From an uncultured Coriobacteriaceae bacterium (GTDB lineage Bacteria > Actinomycetota > Coriobacteriia > Coriobacteriales > Atopobiaceae), in contig CADBJR010000004.1 of the NCBI GenBank assembly GCA_902795065.1, positions 62,001 to 126,000 on the forward strand: a stretch of 64,000 nucleotides of DNA, in the 5' to 3' direction. A program made the position numbers and the translations under genes. Numbering within the stretch: position 1 is the stretch's first letter; every line of letters starts with the position of its first letter. Below the pieces are notes generated by a model. It was not told where the DNA came from. It was given only the letters and a program-made list of their open reading frames with translations, and searched no databases. Positions 32,547 to 44,212 of this stretch are shown here, piece by piece.

Positions 32547-35234
32547 CTACTTGGCCTCCGCCCACGTGGAGCCGTAGCTCACGTCTGCGATGAGCGGGAC
32601 GCGCAGCTCGGCGACGCCCTCCATCGTCTCGCGCACGAGCGCAGAGAGCACGTCGATCTCGGCCTCGGGCACCTCGAAGTCCAGCTCGTCGTGGATCTGC
32701 AGGATCATGCGGGACGCAAGGCCCTCGGCGCGAAGGCGCTCGGCCACGCAGACCATGGCGATCTTGATGATGTCGGCCGCGGTGCCCTGCATGGGATGGT
32801 TCATGGCCGTGCGCTCGGCAAAGGAGCGCTCCTGGAAGTTGCGGGAGTTGATCTCGCGCGTGTAGCGGCGGCGCCCGTACATGGTCTCGACGTAGCCCTT
32901 GTCGTGGGCGAAGGCCACCTGCGCATCAAGGAATGACCGCACACCCGGATACGCCTCGAAGTAGCGGTCGATCATCTCCTGCGCCTCCCAGCGAGGGATC
33001 TTGAGGCTCGTGGCAAGCCCGTAGGCCTGCTGGCCGTACACGATGCCGAAGTTCACGGCCTTGGCGCGGGCGCGCAGCTGCGGGGTCACCTGCTGCACGG
33101 GCAGGCCGAACACGCGCGCCGCCGTGGCCGCATGGAAGTCGGCGCCCTCGTTGAAGGCCGCCACCAGATGCTCGTCGCCCGAGAGGTGCGCGAGCAGCCT
33201 GAGCTCGATCTGCGAGTAGTCGCAGGCGAGGAAGACCGTGCCCACGGCCGGCGTGAACGCCGTGCGCACGCGGTGGCCGAGCTCGCTGCGCGTGGGGATG
33301 TTCTGCAGGTTGGGGTCGGAGCTCGAAAGGCGCCCCGTGGCCGTGACCGTCTGGTTGAACGTGGTGTGGATGCGCCCGTCGCCTGCGATCAGCGCGGGAA
33401 GCGCGTCGAGGTAGGTGCTCTTGATCTTGGCACGCTCGCGGTACTCGAGCACGCGCGCCACGATGTCGTAGCGCTGCGCGAGGTCCTCGAGCACCTTCGC
33501 ATTGGTGGAGTAGTAGCCGCGCTGCGTCTTCTTGAGGCCCGTCGTGGGAAGCCCCATCACGTCGAAGAGCACGTGCGAGAGCTGCATGGGCGAATCGATG
33601 TTGAACGTCTCGCCCGCCTCTTCGTGGATCGCCGCGACCATGCCGTCGAGCTCGGCTCCGAGCTCGGCCGACTGCTCGGCGAGCCGCGCGGGGTCGACGG
33701 AAAGGCCGATGCGCTCCATCTCTGCGAGCACGGGCAGAAGCGGCATCTCCATGTCGCGGAAGAGCGACGTGGCGCCGATCTCGGCGAGCTTGGCCTCGAG
33801 CGGGGCTTTGAGCAGGCGCGCCGCATGGGCCGCGAGCGCCGTGGCGTCGATCTCCGCGGTTGGTTCGGGAAGCGGCGAGCCGAGATAGGCGAGCGCGAGC
33901 GAGGCGGCGTCGAACGAGGAACGGTCGGAATCGATGAGGTAGGCTGCGATGCCGCAGTCGAAGAGGCGCGTGATGTCGAGCTCTGCGGCGGAGATGCGCT
34001 CCGGCTTCGAGGAATCTGCGGGGCTGAGCACGTGGAAGAGCGCCTTGGCGTCGAGCGCGGAGACCCTGCCCGCGCGGAAGAGCCGCTCGAGCACGGACTG
34101 TGCGTCGTCCCCCTCGAAGGCGAGCAGACCGCGCGTGCAGCTCACGGCGAGCACGCCCTGGGGCGTCTCGTCCAGCGAGAAGAGCGCGAGCTGGCCGGAT
34201 GCCTGGGCACGTTCGGCGTAGGCGGTGCCAAGCCACTCCCCCGCCCCGAGCGCCGCCTCGAGGGCGGCATGCGCCTCGTCGCCGGTGAGCGGCGCCTCGA
34301 GCGCCTGCCCCTCCTGCAGATCATCCGCGACTGTCGCGTCGGGACCCGCCATGCGCACGAGGCGCGCGGTCATGCCCGTGAAGCCGAGCGCGGAGAACGC
34401 ACGCTTGACCTCGGCTGGATCGAACGTGGGGAACTTGGCGTCCGCGAGATCGATGTCGATGGGGGCGTCCGTCATGATCGTGGCGATCTTGCGCGAGAGG
34501 AGCGCATCCTCCTTGTGGGCGCGCAGGTTCTCCCCCATCTTGCCCTTCACCTCGTCGGCGTGCTCGAGCACGGCGTCGAGCGAGCCGTACTCGACGATGA
34601 GGGCGGCGGCCTTCTTGGGACCGATGCCGGGCACGCCGGGGATGTTGTCGGAGGTATCGCCCTTGAGGCCGTAGAAATCGGGCACGAGCTCGGGGATGAT
34701 GCCGTGGTAGAGGTCGTCCACGCTCTCGGGCGTCATGATGGCAACGTCGGAGACGCCCTTCTTGGTTGAGATGATCTTGACGTTGTCCGTCGCCAGCTGG
34801 TACATGTCGCGGTCGCCCGTAAAGAGCAGCATCTCGTAGCCTGCCTCCTCGCCGCGGCGTGCGAGGGTGCCCAGGATGTCGTCGCCCTCCCAACCCTCGA
34901 GCTCGCACACGGGAACGTCGAGCGCATGGAGCAGCTCCTTCACCATGGGGAACTGCGGACGCAGGCGCTCGTCCATGGGCGGACGCTGCGCCTTGTACTG
35001 AGGCAGCATCTCCATGCGCACGAGCGGCTTGCCCTTGTCGAAGGCGCAGATGATGCCGTCGGGTTTGAATGACTCCACAAGCTTGATGAACATGTTGAAG
35101 AAGCCGAAGAGCGCATTGGTGGGCCTGCCGTCCGGAGCGTTCATGGGCTGCATGATGGCGTGGAATGCGCGGTGCATGAGGGAGTTGCCGTCGATGACGG
35201 CGATGGTGCGGCGGGCAGGCGTCTCTTCGGGCAT
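32547..35234 (-). CDS. polA: DNA polymerase I, without a visible 3'-5' exonuclease site
   Basis: The protein has 895 residues. The 5'-3' exonuclease domain covers about 1-290 ([47 protein letters not shown]). The middle domain lacks the Asp-x-Glu of exonuclease motif I and the Asn of motif II, so proofreading is probably lost, as in Taq-like and many Gram-positive enzymes. Polymerase motifs are [30 protein letters not shown] and [11 protein letters not shown]. It acts in Okazaki fragment processing and repair. The ATG has GAAGGAG upstream. Confidence 0.96.
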   Translation of the reverse strand: MPEETPARRTIAVIDGNSLMHRAFHAIMQPMNAPDGRPTNALFGFFNMFIKLVESFKPDGIICAFDKGKPLVRMEMLPQYKAQRPPMDERLRPQFPMVKELLHALDVPVCELEGWEGDDILGTLARRGEEAGYEMLLFTGDRDMYQLATDNVKIISTKKGVSDVAIMTPESVDDLYHGIIPELVPDFYGLKGDTSDNIPGVPGIGPKKAAALIVEYGSLDAVLEHADEVKGKMGENLRAHKEDALLSRKIATIMTDAPIDIDLADAKFPTFDPAEVKRAFSALGFTGMTARLVRMAGPDATVADDLQEGQALEAPLTGDEAHAALEAALGAGEWLGTAYAERAQASGQLALFSLDETPQGVLAVSCTRGLLAFEGDDAQSVLERLFRAGRVSALDAKALFHVLSPADSSKPERISAAELDITRLFDCGIAAYLIDSDRSSFDAASLALAYLGSPLPEPTAEIDATALAAHAARLLKAPLEAKLAEIGATSLFRDMEMPLLPVLAEMERIGLSVDPARLAEQSAELGAELDGMVAAIHEEAGETFNIDSPMQLSHVLFDVMGLPTTGLKKTQRGYYSTNAKVLEDLAQRYDIVARVLEYRERAKIKSTYLDALPALIAGDGRIHTTFNQTVTATGRLSSSDPNLQNIPTRSELGHRVRTAFTPAVGTVFLACDYSQIELRLLAHLSGDEHLVAAFNEGADFHAATAARVFGLPVQQVTPQLRARAKAVNFGIVYGQQAYGLATSLKIPRWEAQEMIDRYFEAYPGVRSFLDAQVAFAHDKGYVETMYGRRRYTREINSRNFQERSFAERTAMNHPMQGTAADIIKIAMVCVAERLRAEGLASRMILQIHDELDFEVPEAEIDVLSALVRETMEGVAELRVPLIADVSYGSTWAEAK

Positions 35235-35400
35235 GGATGCTCCTTCTCGCTGGATTCACTGCCTTCGATTGTACCGCGAGGGGGAGACACGCGCCCCGCC
35301 GCAACGTAAACAACTCGCGTCACACCTGCAAGCTCGCATGATTCGTGCAACAATTATGTGGTGTGTTTCTAAAACGCGTTCTTCTCGGAAAGGAGCAGCC

Positions 35401-37491
35401 ATGGCTACAGATCGCGTGACCGCGGAATACGGCAGTCTCATCTTCTCTGAGGCAGTCATGCAGCAGCGGCTGCCCAAACCCACCTACAAGAAGCTCAGGC
35501 GCGTCATGGACGACGGCGAGCCCCTCGACATCGACATCGCCAACGAGGTCGCCCATGCCATGAAGGAGTGGGCGCTCGAGATGGGCGCCACCCACTTCAC
35601 GCACTGGTTCCAGCCCCTCACCGGCATCACCTCCGAGAAGCACGACAGCTTCATCACCCCCAAGGGCGATGGCGGCGTGCTCATGACCTTCTCGGGCAAG
35701 GAGCTCGTGCAGGGCGAGCCCGATGCGTCGAGCTTCCCCTCCGGCGGCATCCGTTCCACCTTCGAGGCGCGCGGCTACACCGTTTGGGATCCCACGAGCC
35801 CCGCATTCATCAAGGACGAGGTGCTCTGCATCCCCACGGCGTTCATCTCCTACACGGGCGAGGCGCTCGACAAGAAAACGCCGTTCCTGCGCAGCCAGGT
35901 GGCGCTCGAGAAGCAGGCCAAACGCCTGCTCGCCCTCTTCGGCCGCCATCCCAACCGCGTGCTCACCAGCATCGGCGCCGAGCAGGAGTACTTCCTCATC
36001 CGCGAGGAGGACTTCCAGGAGCGCCCCGACCTCGTGCTCTGCGGACGCACGCTCTTCGGCTGCGAGCCGTCCAAGGGCCAGGAGCTCGACGAGCACTACT
36101 TCGGCGCCATCCGCCCCACCGTCAACGAGTTCATGAAGGAGCTCGATGACGAGCTCTGGAAGCTGGGCATCCCCGCAAAGACCAAGCACAACGAGGTGGC
36201 GCCCTGCCAGCACGAGCTCGCGCCCATCTACGAGCAGGGCTCTGCTGCCGTCGACAACAACCTCCTCACCATGGAGAAGATGAAGCTTCTGGCCAGCCAC
36301 CACGGGCTCGCATGCCTGCTCGCCGAGAAGCCCTTCGCCTACGTCAACGGCTCCGGCAAGCACAACAACTGGTCCATCTCCTCCGATGGCTACAACCTGC
36401 TGGAGCCGGGTTCCGACCCCGAGCACAACCTGCAGTTCCTCGTCATCCTCGCCTGCCTCGTCGCGGCCGTCGACGAGCATGCCGACCTCATCCGCGCCTC
36501 CGTCGCCTCCGCCGGCAACGACCATCGTCTCGGCGCCAACGAGGCACCGCCCGCCATCGTGTCGGTCTTTTTGGGTGACAACCTCTCCCCCGTGGTGGAG
36601 GCCCTCATCAACGGCACGCATTCCGAGGCGCATGGCAGCGAGCTCATGGATCTCGGCGTCCCCACGCTGCCCGACGTCATCCGCGACAACACCGACCGCA
36701 ACCGCACCTCCCCCTTCGCCTTCACGGGCAACAAGTTCGAGCTGCGCATGGTGGGAAGCCAGCAGAACATCTCCGACCCCAACGTGGTGCTCAACACCGC
36801 CGTGGCCGAGCAGTTCGACCGCTTCGCCACCGACCTCGAGGGCGTACCTGCGGAGAGGTTCAAGGCTGAGGCCATGTCCTGGGCGCGCGCGACCTTCAAG
36901 GCGCACAAGCGCATCATCTTCGAGGGCAACGGCTATTCCGACGACTGGGAGAAGGAGGCCGAGGCGCGCGGGCTGGCCAACCTCAAGTCCACACCCGAGG
37001 CATTGCCCGCCATCATCGCCCCCGCCAACATCGCGTTCTTCGAGAAATACGGCGTCCTCAATGCCAACGAGCTCACCGCCCAGTACGTCTCCAAGTGCGA
37101 GCAGTACGAGAAGCTCCTCAACATCGAGGCCAACACCATGAGCTACATGGTGCGCCATCTCTACCTGCCCGCGCTCATCGACTACTCGGGCAACGTTGCG
37201 ACATCTGTGGCGACCAAGACCGAGATCGGCATCGAGGCGTTCGCCGAGAGGGAGATCGTGCGCACCCTCACCGCCGGCATCGACACCATCTACGCCGCCG
37301 TCTCCGACCTCGAGGCGGAGAACAAGGAGGCGCAGGCCAAGCCCACGCCGCAGGAGCAGTGCAACTACTACCTCGAGGTCGTCATACCCGCAATGGAGCA
37401 CATGCGCCGCACGGTCGATGCCATGGAGCGCCTCTGCGGCAACGACTTCTGGCCTGTCCCGAGCTACAACGACATGCTTTTCTACGTATAA
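35401..37491 (+). CDS. glnA: Glutamine synthetase type III
   Basis: The 696-residue protein is typical of GSIII and far longer than GSI (about 450). Signature regions are [57 protein letters not shown] and [14 protein letters not shown]. It makes glutamine from glutamate, ammonia and ATP. The ATG at 35401 follows GGAAAGGAG; a longer upstream frame lacks support. It is a single-gene unit. A weak GC-rich hairpin without a T-run (about 37526-37546) follows. Confidence 0.96.
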   Translation: MATDRVTAEYGSLIFSEAVMQQRLPKPTYKKLRRVMDDGEPLDIDIANEVAHAMKEWALEMGATHFTHWFQPLTGITSEKHDSFITPKGDGGVLMTFSGKELVQGEPDASSFPSGGIRSTFEARGYTVWDPTSPAFIKDEVLCIPTAFISYTGEALDKKTPFLRSQVALEKQAKRLLALFGRHPNRVLTSIGAEQEYFLIREEDFQERPDLVLCGRTLFGCEPSKGQELDEHYFGAIRPTVNEFMKELDDELWKLGIPAKTKHNEVAPCQHELAPIYEQGSAAVDNNLLTMEKMKLLASHHGLACLLAEKPFAYVNGSGKHNNWSISSDGYNLLEPGSDPEHNLQFLVILACLVAAVDEHADLIRASVASAGNDHRLGANEAPPAIVSVFLGDNLSPVVEALINGTHSEAHGSELMDLGVPTLPDVIRDNTDRNRTSPFAFTGNKFELRMVGSQQNISDPNVVLNTAVAEQFDRFATDLEGVPAERFKAEAMSWARATFKAHKRIIFEGNGYSDDWEKEAEARGLANLKSTPEALPAIIAPANIAFFEKYGVLNANELTAQYVSKCEQYEKLLNIEANTMSYMVRHLYLPALIDYSGNVATSVATKTEIGIEAFAEREIVRTLTAGIDTIYAAVSDLEAENKEAQAKPTPQEQCNYYLEVVIPAMEHMRRTVDAMERLCGNDFWPVPSYNDMLFYV

Positions 37492-37607
37492 AACATCAAG
37501 TTTTTGCTAACAAATGGAAACGAGGGCGCGTCTACGGGCGCGCCTATCCATATATCGGTCTATGGTTGATGAGCACTGCGTACCATAAAGAACGATTGGA
37601 GCCATCC

Positions 37608-38699
37608 ATGGCACGTGTCTACAACTTCTCCGCAGGTCCCGCCGTTTTGCCCGAGGAGGTCCTCGCCGAGTGCGCCTCCGAGATGCTCGATTACAAGGGC
37701 TCCGGCCAGTCCGTCATGGAGATGAGCCACCGCTCCGCCGTCTACCAGGCGATCATCGACGACGCCGAGGCTGACTTCCGCGAGCTTGTGGGCGTGCCCG
37801 AGAACTACAAGGTGTTGTTCCTCCAGGGAGGCGCCAGCCAGCAGTTCTCCGCCATCCCCATGAACCTCTGCGCCCTGCCCGGAGCGTCGCGCAAGGCCGA
37901 CTACATCGTCACCGGCCAGTGGGCCAAGAAGGCCTACCAGGAGGCGAGCCGCTTCATCGATGCCCAGGCAATCGCCAGCTCTGCCGACCAGACCTTCTCC
38001 TATATCCCCGACTGCACCGATCTTCCCGTTCGCGATGACGCCGACTACGTGTACATCTGCGAGAACAACACCATCTACGGCACCGCCTACAAGGAATTGC
38101 CCAACACCAAGGGCAAGGTACTCGTCTCCGACGTGAGCTCCATGTTCCTCTCCCAGCCCCACGACATCACGCGCTACGGCGTCATGTACGGAGGCGTTCA
38201 GAAGAACGTCGGCCCCGCAGGCCTGGTCATCTCGGTCATCCGCGAGGACCTCATCCCCGCCGAGGAGATTCCTAGCTGCCCCACCATGCTCGAGTGGAAG
38301 ACGCAAGCCGACGCCGGCTCGCTCTACAACACCCCCAACTGCTGGGCCATCTACGTGTGCGGCAAGGTCTTCAAGTGGCTCATGAGCAAGGGCGGTCTTG
38401 CGGCCATGAAGGAGTACAACACCGCCAAGGCCCAGATCCTCTACGACTATCTCGACGAGTCGAAGCTCTTCAAGGGCACCGTCCGTACCTGCGACCGCTC
38501 GATCATGAACGTGCCGTTCATCACGGGAAGCAAGGAACTCGACGCAGAGTTCGTGAAGGCCGCCGAGGCTGCGGGGTTCGTCAACCTCAAGGGCCACCGC
38601 TCGGTGGGCGGCATGCGTGCCTCCCTCTACAACGCCATGCCCGTCGAAGGCGTTGAGGCGCTCGTCGCGTTCATGAAGGATTTCGAAGCCAAGCACTAA
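37608..38699 (+). CDS. serC: Phosphoserine aminotransferase
   Basis: The 363-residue PLP enzyme has the standard start MARVYNFSAGPAVLPEEVL, the MEMSHRS motif, FLQGGASQQF and the PLP-lysine region YGGVQKNVGPAGL. It transaminates 3-phosphohydroxypyruvate with glutamate to give phosphoserine. It is 14 bases upstream of serA in a two-gene serine operon. No serB is in the window. Confidence 0.96.
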   Translation: MARVYNFSAGPAVLPEEVLAECASEMLDYKGSGQSVMEMSHRSAVYQAIIDDAEADFRELVGVPENYKVLFLQGGASQQFSAIPMNLCALPGASRKADYIVTGQWAKKAYQEASRFIDAQAIASSADQTFSYIPDCTDLPVRDDADYVYICENNTIYGTAYKELPNTKGKVLVSDVSSMFLSQPHDITRYGVMYGGVQKNVGPAGLVISVIREDLIPAEEIPSCPTMLEWKTQADAGSLYNTPNCWAIYVCGKVFKWLMSKGGLAAMKEYNTAKAQILYDYLDESKLFKGTVRTCDRSIMNVPFITGSKELDAEFVKAAEAAGFVNLKGHRSVGGMRASLYNAMPVEGVEALVAFMKDFEAKH

Positions 38700-38713
38700 G
38701 GCTAGGAGCACCT

Positions 38714-39880
38714 ATGTACAAGATTCATCTGGTCAACAACATCTCGAAGGTCGGAACCGCGCGCTTCGGCGACAACTACGAGTTCGTGGATGACGCTGCG
38801 GATGCCGACGGCGTCATCGTGCGCAGCGCCAACCTCCATGAGGTCGAGATGCCCGAAACGCTGCTCGCCATCGCCCGCGCGGGCGCAGGCGTCAACAACA
38901 TCCCCATCGATAAGTGCGCGAAGATGGGCATCGTGGTTTTCAACACCCCCGGCGCAAACGCCAACGCCGTCAAGGAAATGGTCGTCTCCGGCCTCATGCT
39001 CGCCTCGCGCGACATCATCGGCTCGGTGGAGTGGGTTCGCAGCCACGCAGACGATCCCGATATCGCCAAGACCGTCGAGAAGGTCAAGAAGAACTATGCG
39101 GGCACCGAGGTCGCAGGCAAGACCATCGGCGTCATCGGCCTGGGTGCCATCGGCGCGCAGGTCGCCAACACGTGCCGTCAGCTGGGCATGAAGGTCCTCG
39201 GCTACGATCCATACCTTTCGGTCAACGCAGCTTGGAGCCTCGACCGCCACATCCACCACGTGAGCAAGCTCTCCGAGATTCTGGAGCAGGCCGACTACAT
39301 CACGCTGCACGTACCGGTGATCCCCCAGACCAAGGGCATGATCGGCGCAGCCGAGATTGCCGCGATGAAGGACGGCGTGATCATCATCAACTACGCGCGC
39401 GACCTGCTCGTCGACGAGGAGGCGCTCTACGCTGCACTCGCCTCTGGCCACGTGCGCCGCTACGTCACCGATTTCGCGAACACCACCTCCGTCCAGATGC
39501 AGAACGCCATCGTGACCACCCATCTGGGCGCCTCCACCCGCGAGGCCGAGGAGAACTGCGCGGTCATGGCGGCCAACGAGCTCATGGATTACCTTGAGAA
39601 CGGCAATGTCAACAACTCGGTCAACTTCGGGGGCGTCGATCTGGGCCGCAAGGGCACGGGCGCGCGCATCTGCGTCTTCAACCGCAACGTCCCCAAGATG
39701 ATCGGCCGCATCACCAGCACCATCTCCGAGGCTGGCCTCAACATCGAGAACATGGCCAACAAGGCTTCGGGAGATGTCGCCTACATGCTGATCGAGCTTT
39801 CCGAGCCCTCGTTCGACTCTGCTCTCGTGGACAAGCTCAACGCCATCGACGGCATCATCCGCGTCCGCGCCATCCAGTAG
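38714..39880 (+). CDS. serA: D-3-phosphoglycerate dehydrogenase with ACT domain
   Basis: The 388-residue protein has an NAD-binding Rossmann motif, IGVIGLGAIGAQVAN, the substrate-domain segment ARAGAGVNNIPI, INYARDLLVDE, and catalytic His in TTHLGASTREAEENC. A C-terminal ACT domain follows (ICVFNRNVPKMIGRITSTIS), so serine feedback control is likely. It catalyses the first step of serine synthesis. It lies downstream of serC and ends before a strong bidirectional terminator. Confidence 0.96.
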   Translation: MYKIHLVNNISKVGTARFGDNYEFVDDAADADGVIVRSANLHEVEMPETLLAIARAGAGVNNIPIDKCAKMGIVVFNTPGANANAVKEMVVSGLMLASRDIIGSVEWVRSHADDPDIAKTVEKVKKNYAGTEVAGKTIGVIGLGAIGAQVANTCRQLGMKVLGYDPYLSVNAAWSLDRHIHHVSKLSEILEQADYITLHVPVIPQTKGMIGAAEIAAMKDGVIIINYARDLLVDEEALYAALASGHVRRYVTDFANTTSVQMQNAIVTTHLGASTREAEENCAVMAANELMDYLENGNVNNSVNFGGVDLGRKGTGARICVFNRNVPKMIGRITSTISEAGLNIENMANKASGDVAYMLIELSEPSFDSALVDKLNAIDGIIRVRAIQ

Positions 39881-39927
39881 CTTTTCCAGTTTGGGGAGTA
39901 TCCCTTTTCTGATCCCTTTTCTGAGAA

Positions 39928-39955
39928 AACGCCCCCGGAGAAATCCGGGGGCGTT
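39928..39955. terminator. Bidirectional terminator between serA and the ABC operon
   Basis: AACGCCCCCGGA-GAAA-TCCGGGGGCGTT is a perfect 12-bp stem with a GAAA loop. It has A-rich DNA on one side and TTCT on the other, and lies between convergent genes. Confidence 0.9.
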
Positions 39956-39981
39956 CTGCTTGAAAGCGAAATGCTCGGGAA

Positions 39982-41091
<1,110 letters not shown>

Positions 41092-41094
41092 CGT

Positions 41095-42804
41095 TTAGTC
41101 CTCCTCTTGGGCTTTGCTGGTGCCGAAGTACTTGATGAAGATGTTCATGCCGAGCACGGCGGCGTAGGTGATAAGGATCAGGATCGTCGAGAACGCGCAT
41201 GCGACTGCATACTCGCCACGGTTGGCGTATTCGTTGATCTGGACCGTGATGAGCAGCGTCGCGGGCGTGACGACGAGGATGACCGCCGAGATTGCCGTGA
41301 TCGAGCGCACGAACGCGGTCACGAGGCCGGAGAGGAACGAGTCCTTGATGAGCGGCAGGGTGACCGTCATGAACACCTCGAAGGAGTTGGCGCCCATATC
41401 GTACGCGGACTCCTCGATCGACTTGTCGATCTGGCGTAGCGCCGAGATGCCCGAACGCGTGCCCGTGGGCAGCGAGCGGACAATGAAGACGATGATGAGG
41501 ATGGCCGTGGTGCCGTAGATGAACTGGAGGGCACCGGTGTGGAAGAGGCCGTTGGCGTAGCCGCGGATGAAGCCGACGCCGAGAACCGTGCCGGGCACGG
41601 CCATGGCGAGCATCGACGAGAGCTCGATGTAGCCCTTGAGGGCGAACTTCTTCTTGACGACCAGGTAGGAGATGATCATCGAGAGAAGCGCGGTGAGCGG
41701 TGCGGCGATGAGTGCCATGATGAACGAGTCGGTGAACGCCTGTGCGCCGCGGTACAGGTTGAAGACCTTCTCATACCACTTGGTGGTGAGGGTGTAATTG
41801 CGGCCCCAGGTGGTGATGACGGAGCCGTAGGGCACGCAGATGTACATGGCGATGACGAAGATTGCCACGGCGCTGCAGAGGACGACCAGCGGCACGCGCA
41901 CCGAGCGGTCGGTGATGAGCATGCGCTGGCGGCTCGCCTTGCCGGAAAGCGTGGCCGTTGCCTTGGCCTCGAGGATGTACTTCTGGACGAAGAACATGAT
42001 GAACGTGATGGACAGCAGGACCACTGCCATGGCAGCCGCGCCCTGCTTGTCGTAGTTGCCCGTGATCTGCAAATAGATCGAGGTGGCAAGCGTATCGACA
42101 TTGCCGCCGATCATCATGGGGTTGGCGAAGTCGGCGATGGACTCCATGACCGTGACGAGGAAGGCGTTGCCGATGCCGGGGAGCATGAGCGGCCACGTCA
42201 CGCTGGTGAAGACCTTCCAGCGGCTGGCACCCATGTCGCGGGCGGCTTCCTCAAGCGACGGGTCGATGTTCTTGAGCAGGCCCTTGAGCATCATGTAGCA
42301 CACGGGGAAGAACGTCATCGTCTGGATGATGATGATCGAGCGCATGCCGTAGATGTTGGAATCCTGGATGCCCAGAAGCGTCTTGGAGATGATGCCCGAG
42401 CGTCCGAACAGAAGGATCATCGAGAGCGAGAGCACGAACGGGGGCGACACGACGGGAAGGATCGAGACCACCTTGAAGAGGCCTGCCAGGAACTTGGTCC
42501 TGAGCTTGACGTACACCTCGACATAGGCGAAGAGCAGGCCGATGAGGGTGGAAAGGACACCGGTGACGGCGCCGATGATGAGCGTGTTCGAGATGGCCGT
42601 CCTGAATGCCGGCTTGGCAAGCACGCCCTTGATGATGTCGAACGTGAATCCGTTATCGCTGATGAAGGAGTCAACGAGAAGGATCACGAGCGGGTAGATG
42701 ATGAAGAGTGTCAGGAATACGACAAGAACCACGATGGTGGACACCATGATGGGGTCGGCCATGAGTTTCTTGCGATCCAATGACGCGCCTTGCGCTGTTG
42801 CCAT
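41095..42804 (-). CDS. Fused two-domain ABC importer permease (FbpB/AfuB type)
   Basis: The 569-residue protein holds two copies of the permease domain in one chain, about 12 helices. EAA loops occur twice: EEAARDMGASRWKVFTSV and EESAYDMGANSFEVFMTV. This is the FbpB/AfuB layout. ATG 42804 follows GAGAGAGGA. It forms the channel of the importer with the neighbouring lipoprotein and ATPase. Confidence 0.92.
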   Translation of the reverse strand: MATAQGASLDRKKLMADPIMVSTIVVLVVFLTLFIIYPLVILLVDSFISDNGFTFDIIKGVLAKPAFRTAISNTLIIGAVTGVLSTLIGLLFAYVEVYVKLRTKFLAGLFKVVSILPVVSPPFVLSLSMILLFGRSGIISKTLLGIQDSNIYGMRSIIIIQTMTFFPVCYMMLKGLLKNIDPSLEEAARDMGASRWKVFTSVTWPLMLPGIGNAFLVTVMESIADFANPMMIGGNVDTLATSIYLQITGNYDKQGAAAMAVVLLSITFIMFFVQKYILEAKATATLSGKASRQRMLITDRSVRVPLVVLCSAVAIFVIAMYICVPYGSVITTWGRNYTLTTKWYEKVFNLYRGAQAFTDSFIMALIAAPLTALLSMIISYLVVKKKFALKGYIELSSMLAMAVPGTVLGVGFIRGYANGLFHTGALQFIYGTTAILIIVFIVRSLPTGTRSGISALRQIDKSIEESAYDMGANSFEVFMTVTLPLIKDSFLSGLVTAFVRSITAISAVILVVTPATLLITVQINEYANRGEYAVACAFSTILILITYAAVLGMNIFIKYFGTSKAQEED

Positions 42805-42916
42805 AAGGCTTCCTCTCTCGTCAATGGATAGGTACAAAGAAGCGGGTGGATGGGAGTACCCATCCACCCGCAAGCGCTCACGAACCGCGATGGGTGCAAC
42901 TCAAAACCAGGAATGG

Positions 42917-44059
42917 TTACTCGGTCTTGAAGCGGTCGTCGCCACCGCCGAGGGCGGCCATGATGTCTTCCTTGTACTGGGCGGTGTTGGCCATCATGTC
43001 GGCGAAGTCGAAGTCCATGACGTTGGTGGGATCGACGCCCATGTCGATGGCGATCTGCGGCTGCTCGGCACCCTCGATGACGAGGAACTGATAGGAGCCG
43101 ACCTCCTTGGCCTGGTTGACGCAGGCGGGGGTGAGGACGTACTCGAGCCACAGCTTGGCCGCATTCGGGTGCTTGCAGCCCTCGAAGCCGGCGGAGGCGC
43201 CGACCTCATAGGAAGCACCGGAGCTGGGGGCGACGAGGCCGATGTTGTCATAGCCGTTGTCGACGATCTGGTACACGCCGTCATGCAGGAAGTTGATGCC
43301 GATGGAGCACTCGCCGGGGCCGACCGACTTGGACGGGCCACCGCCGGACTTGGTGTACTGGGCGACGTTCTTGTCGAGGTCGACCAGATACTGGATGCCC
43401 TCATCGTGGCCGTACTTCTGGATGACCGTGTTGAGGATCAGCTCAGCGGTGGAGGCGGTGTTGTAGTTGGACGACCAGATGAGGCCCTTGTAGCCGGGGT
43501 TGAGAAGGTCGGGCCAGTCCTGCGGAGGCTCAAGGCCGCGCTCCTCGAGCTGCTCCATGTTGTAGAGGAAGCCGAGGATGCCGAAGTAGATGCCCACCCA
43601 GGTGCCATCGGTGGAGGTGAAGTTCTTGTTGGTGATGGCGGAGAGGTTTGCGGGCGAGTACTTCATGAGCAGGCCATCGTTGGCAGCCTGGACGTAGGAG
43701 GTGCAGCCGCCGCCGAACCACACGTCGGACGAAGGATTGCCGTTCTCCTCCTGGGCCTTGGCGAGAACCTCGCCGCCGCCGAGGCGCTGGAAGCTGGTCT
43801 TGATGCCGAAGAGCTCGGTGTACTTGTCGCACGCCGCGATGATGTAGGGCTCCTCGCAGGTGCCGATGACGACGAGCTCGCCCTCGGCCTGAGCTGCTGC
43901 AACGAGCTCAGGGTCATAGCCCTCGACGCCGGCAGCGTCGCCGCCGCCACCCTCGCCGCCGCCGCTGTTGCCGCCGCCACCACCGCAGCCGTACAGGCCG
44001 AGGCCGGCGAGGACACCGGACGCCGCAAGGAAGTCCCTACGCGAAAGTGTCTTGCTCAT
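42917..44059 (-). CDS. ABC importer substrate-binding lipoprotein (AfuA/FbpA family)
   Basis: The 380-residue protein starts MSKTLSRRDFLAASG (twin-Arg-like) and has lipobox LGLYGC and a Gly-rich linker. The mature part is a periplasmic-binding-protein fold: LVVIGTCEEPYIIAACDKY, SDVWFGGGCTSYVQAA, LLNPGYKGLIWSSNY and VGPGECSIGINFLHDG. The family includes ferric-ion and hexose-phosphate (AfuA) binders. The usual tandem Tyr ligands of ferric FbpA are not obvious, there is no GTTA-type box upstream, and split transketolase is next door, so phosphorylated sugar is a fair alternative to iron. Undecided. Confidence 0.87.
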   Translation of the reverse strand: MSKTLSRRDFLAASGVLAGLGLYGCGGGGGNSGGGEGGGGDAAGVEGYDPELVAAAQAEGELVVIGTCEEPYIIAACDKYTELFGIKTSFQRLGGGEVLAKAQEENGNPSSDVWFGGGCTSYVQAANDGLLMKYSPANLSAITNKNFTSTDGTWVGIYFGILGFLYNMEQLEERGLEPPQDWPDLLNPGYKGLIWSSNYNTASTAELILNTVIQKYGHDEGIQYLVDLDKNVAQYTKSGGGPSKSVGPGECSIGINFLHDGVYQIVDNGYDNIGLVAPSSGASYEVGASAGFEGCKHPNAAKLWLEYVLTPACVNQAKEVGSYQFLVIEGAEQPQIAIDMGVDPTNVMDFDFADMMANTAQYKEDIMAALGGGDDRFKTE

Positions 44060-44140
44060 ACCACATCCCCTTTTCCCTAGACGATAGGAAAACCGTTCGC
44101 TGGAGCCTGTCTCCAAACGAATACTTGAGAAATTATGTGA

Positions 44141-44177
44141 CAATCCCCGAAACGTTGCTAACGCGTTTCGGGGATTG
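44141..44177 (-). terminator. Perfect 14-bp hairpin downstream of transketolase
   Basis: CAATCCCCGAAACG and CGTTTCGGGGATTG pair around 9 bases. It lies 35 bases past the transketolase stop (44213), upstream of the importer operon. The T-run is poor, so it could also be a leader element or operator of the importer genes. Confidence 0.6.
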
Positions 44178-44212
44178 GTCGCTAAACGGTTTGTATGGAA
44201 ACGTTTACGGAG

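Noticed and set aside
44060-44212. GTTA-type box upstream of the FbpABC/AfuABC-like importer
   Set aside because: The only strong signal is the 14-bp GC-rich hairpin at 44141. No GTTA-N8-TAAC match is present.
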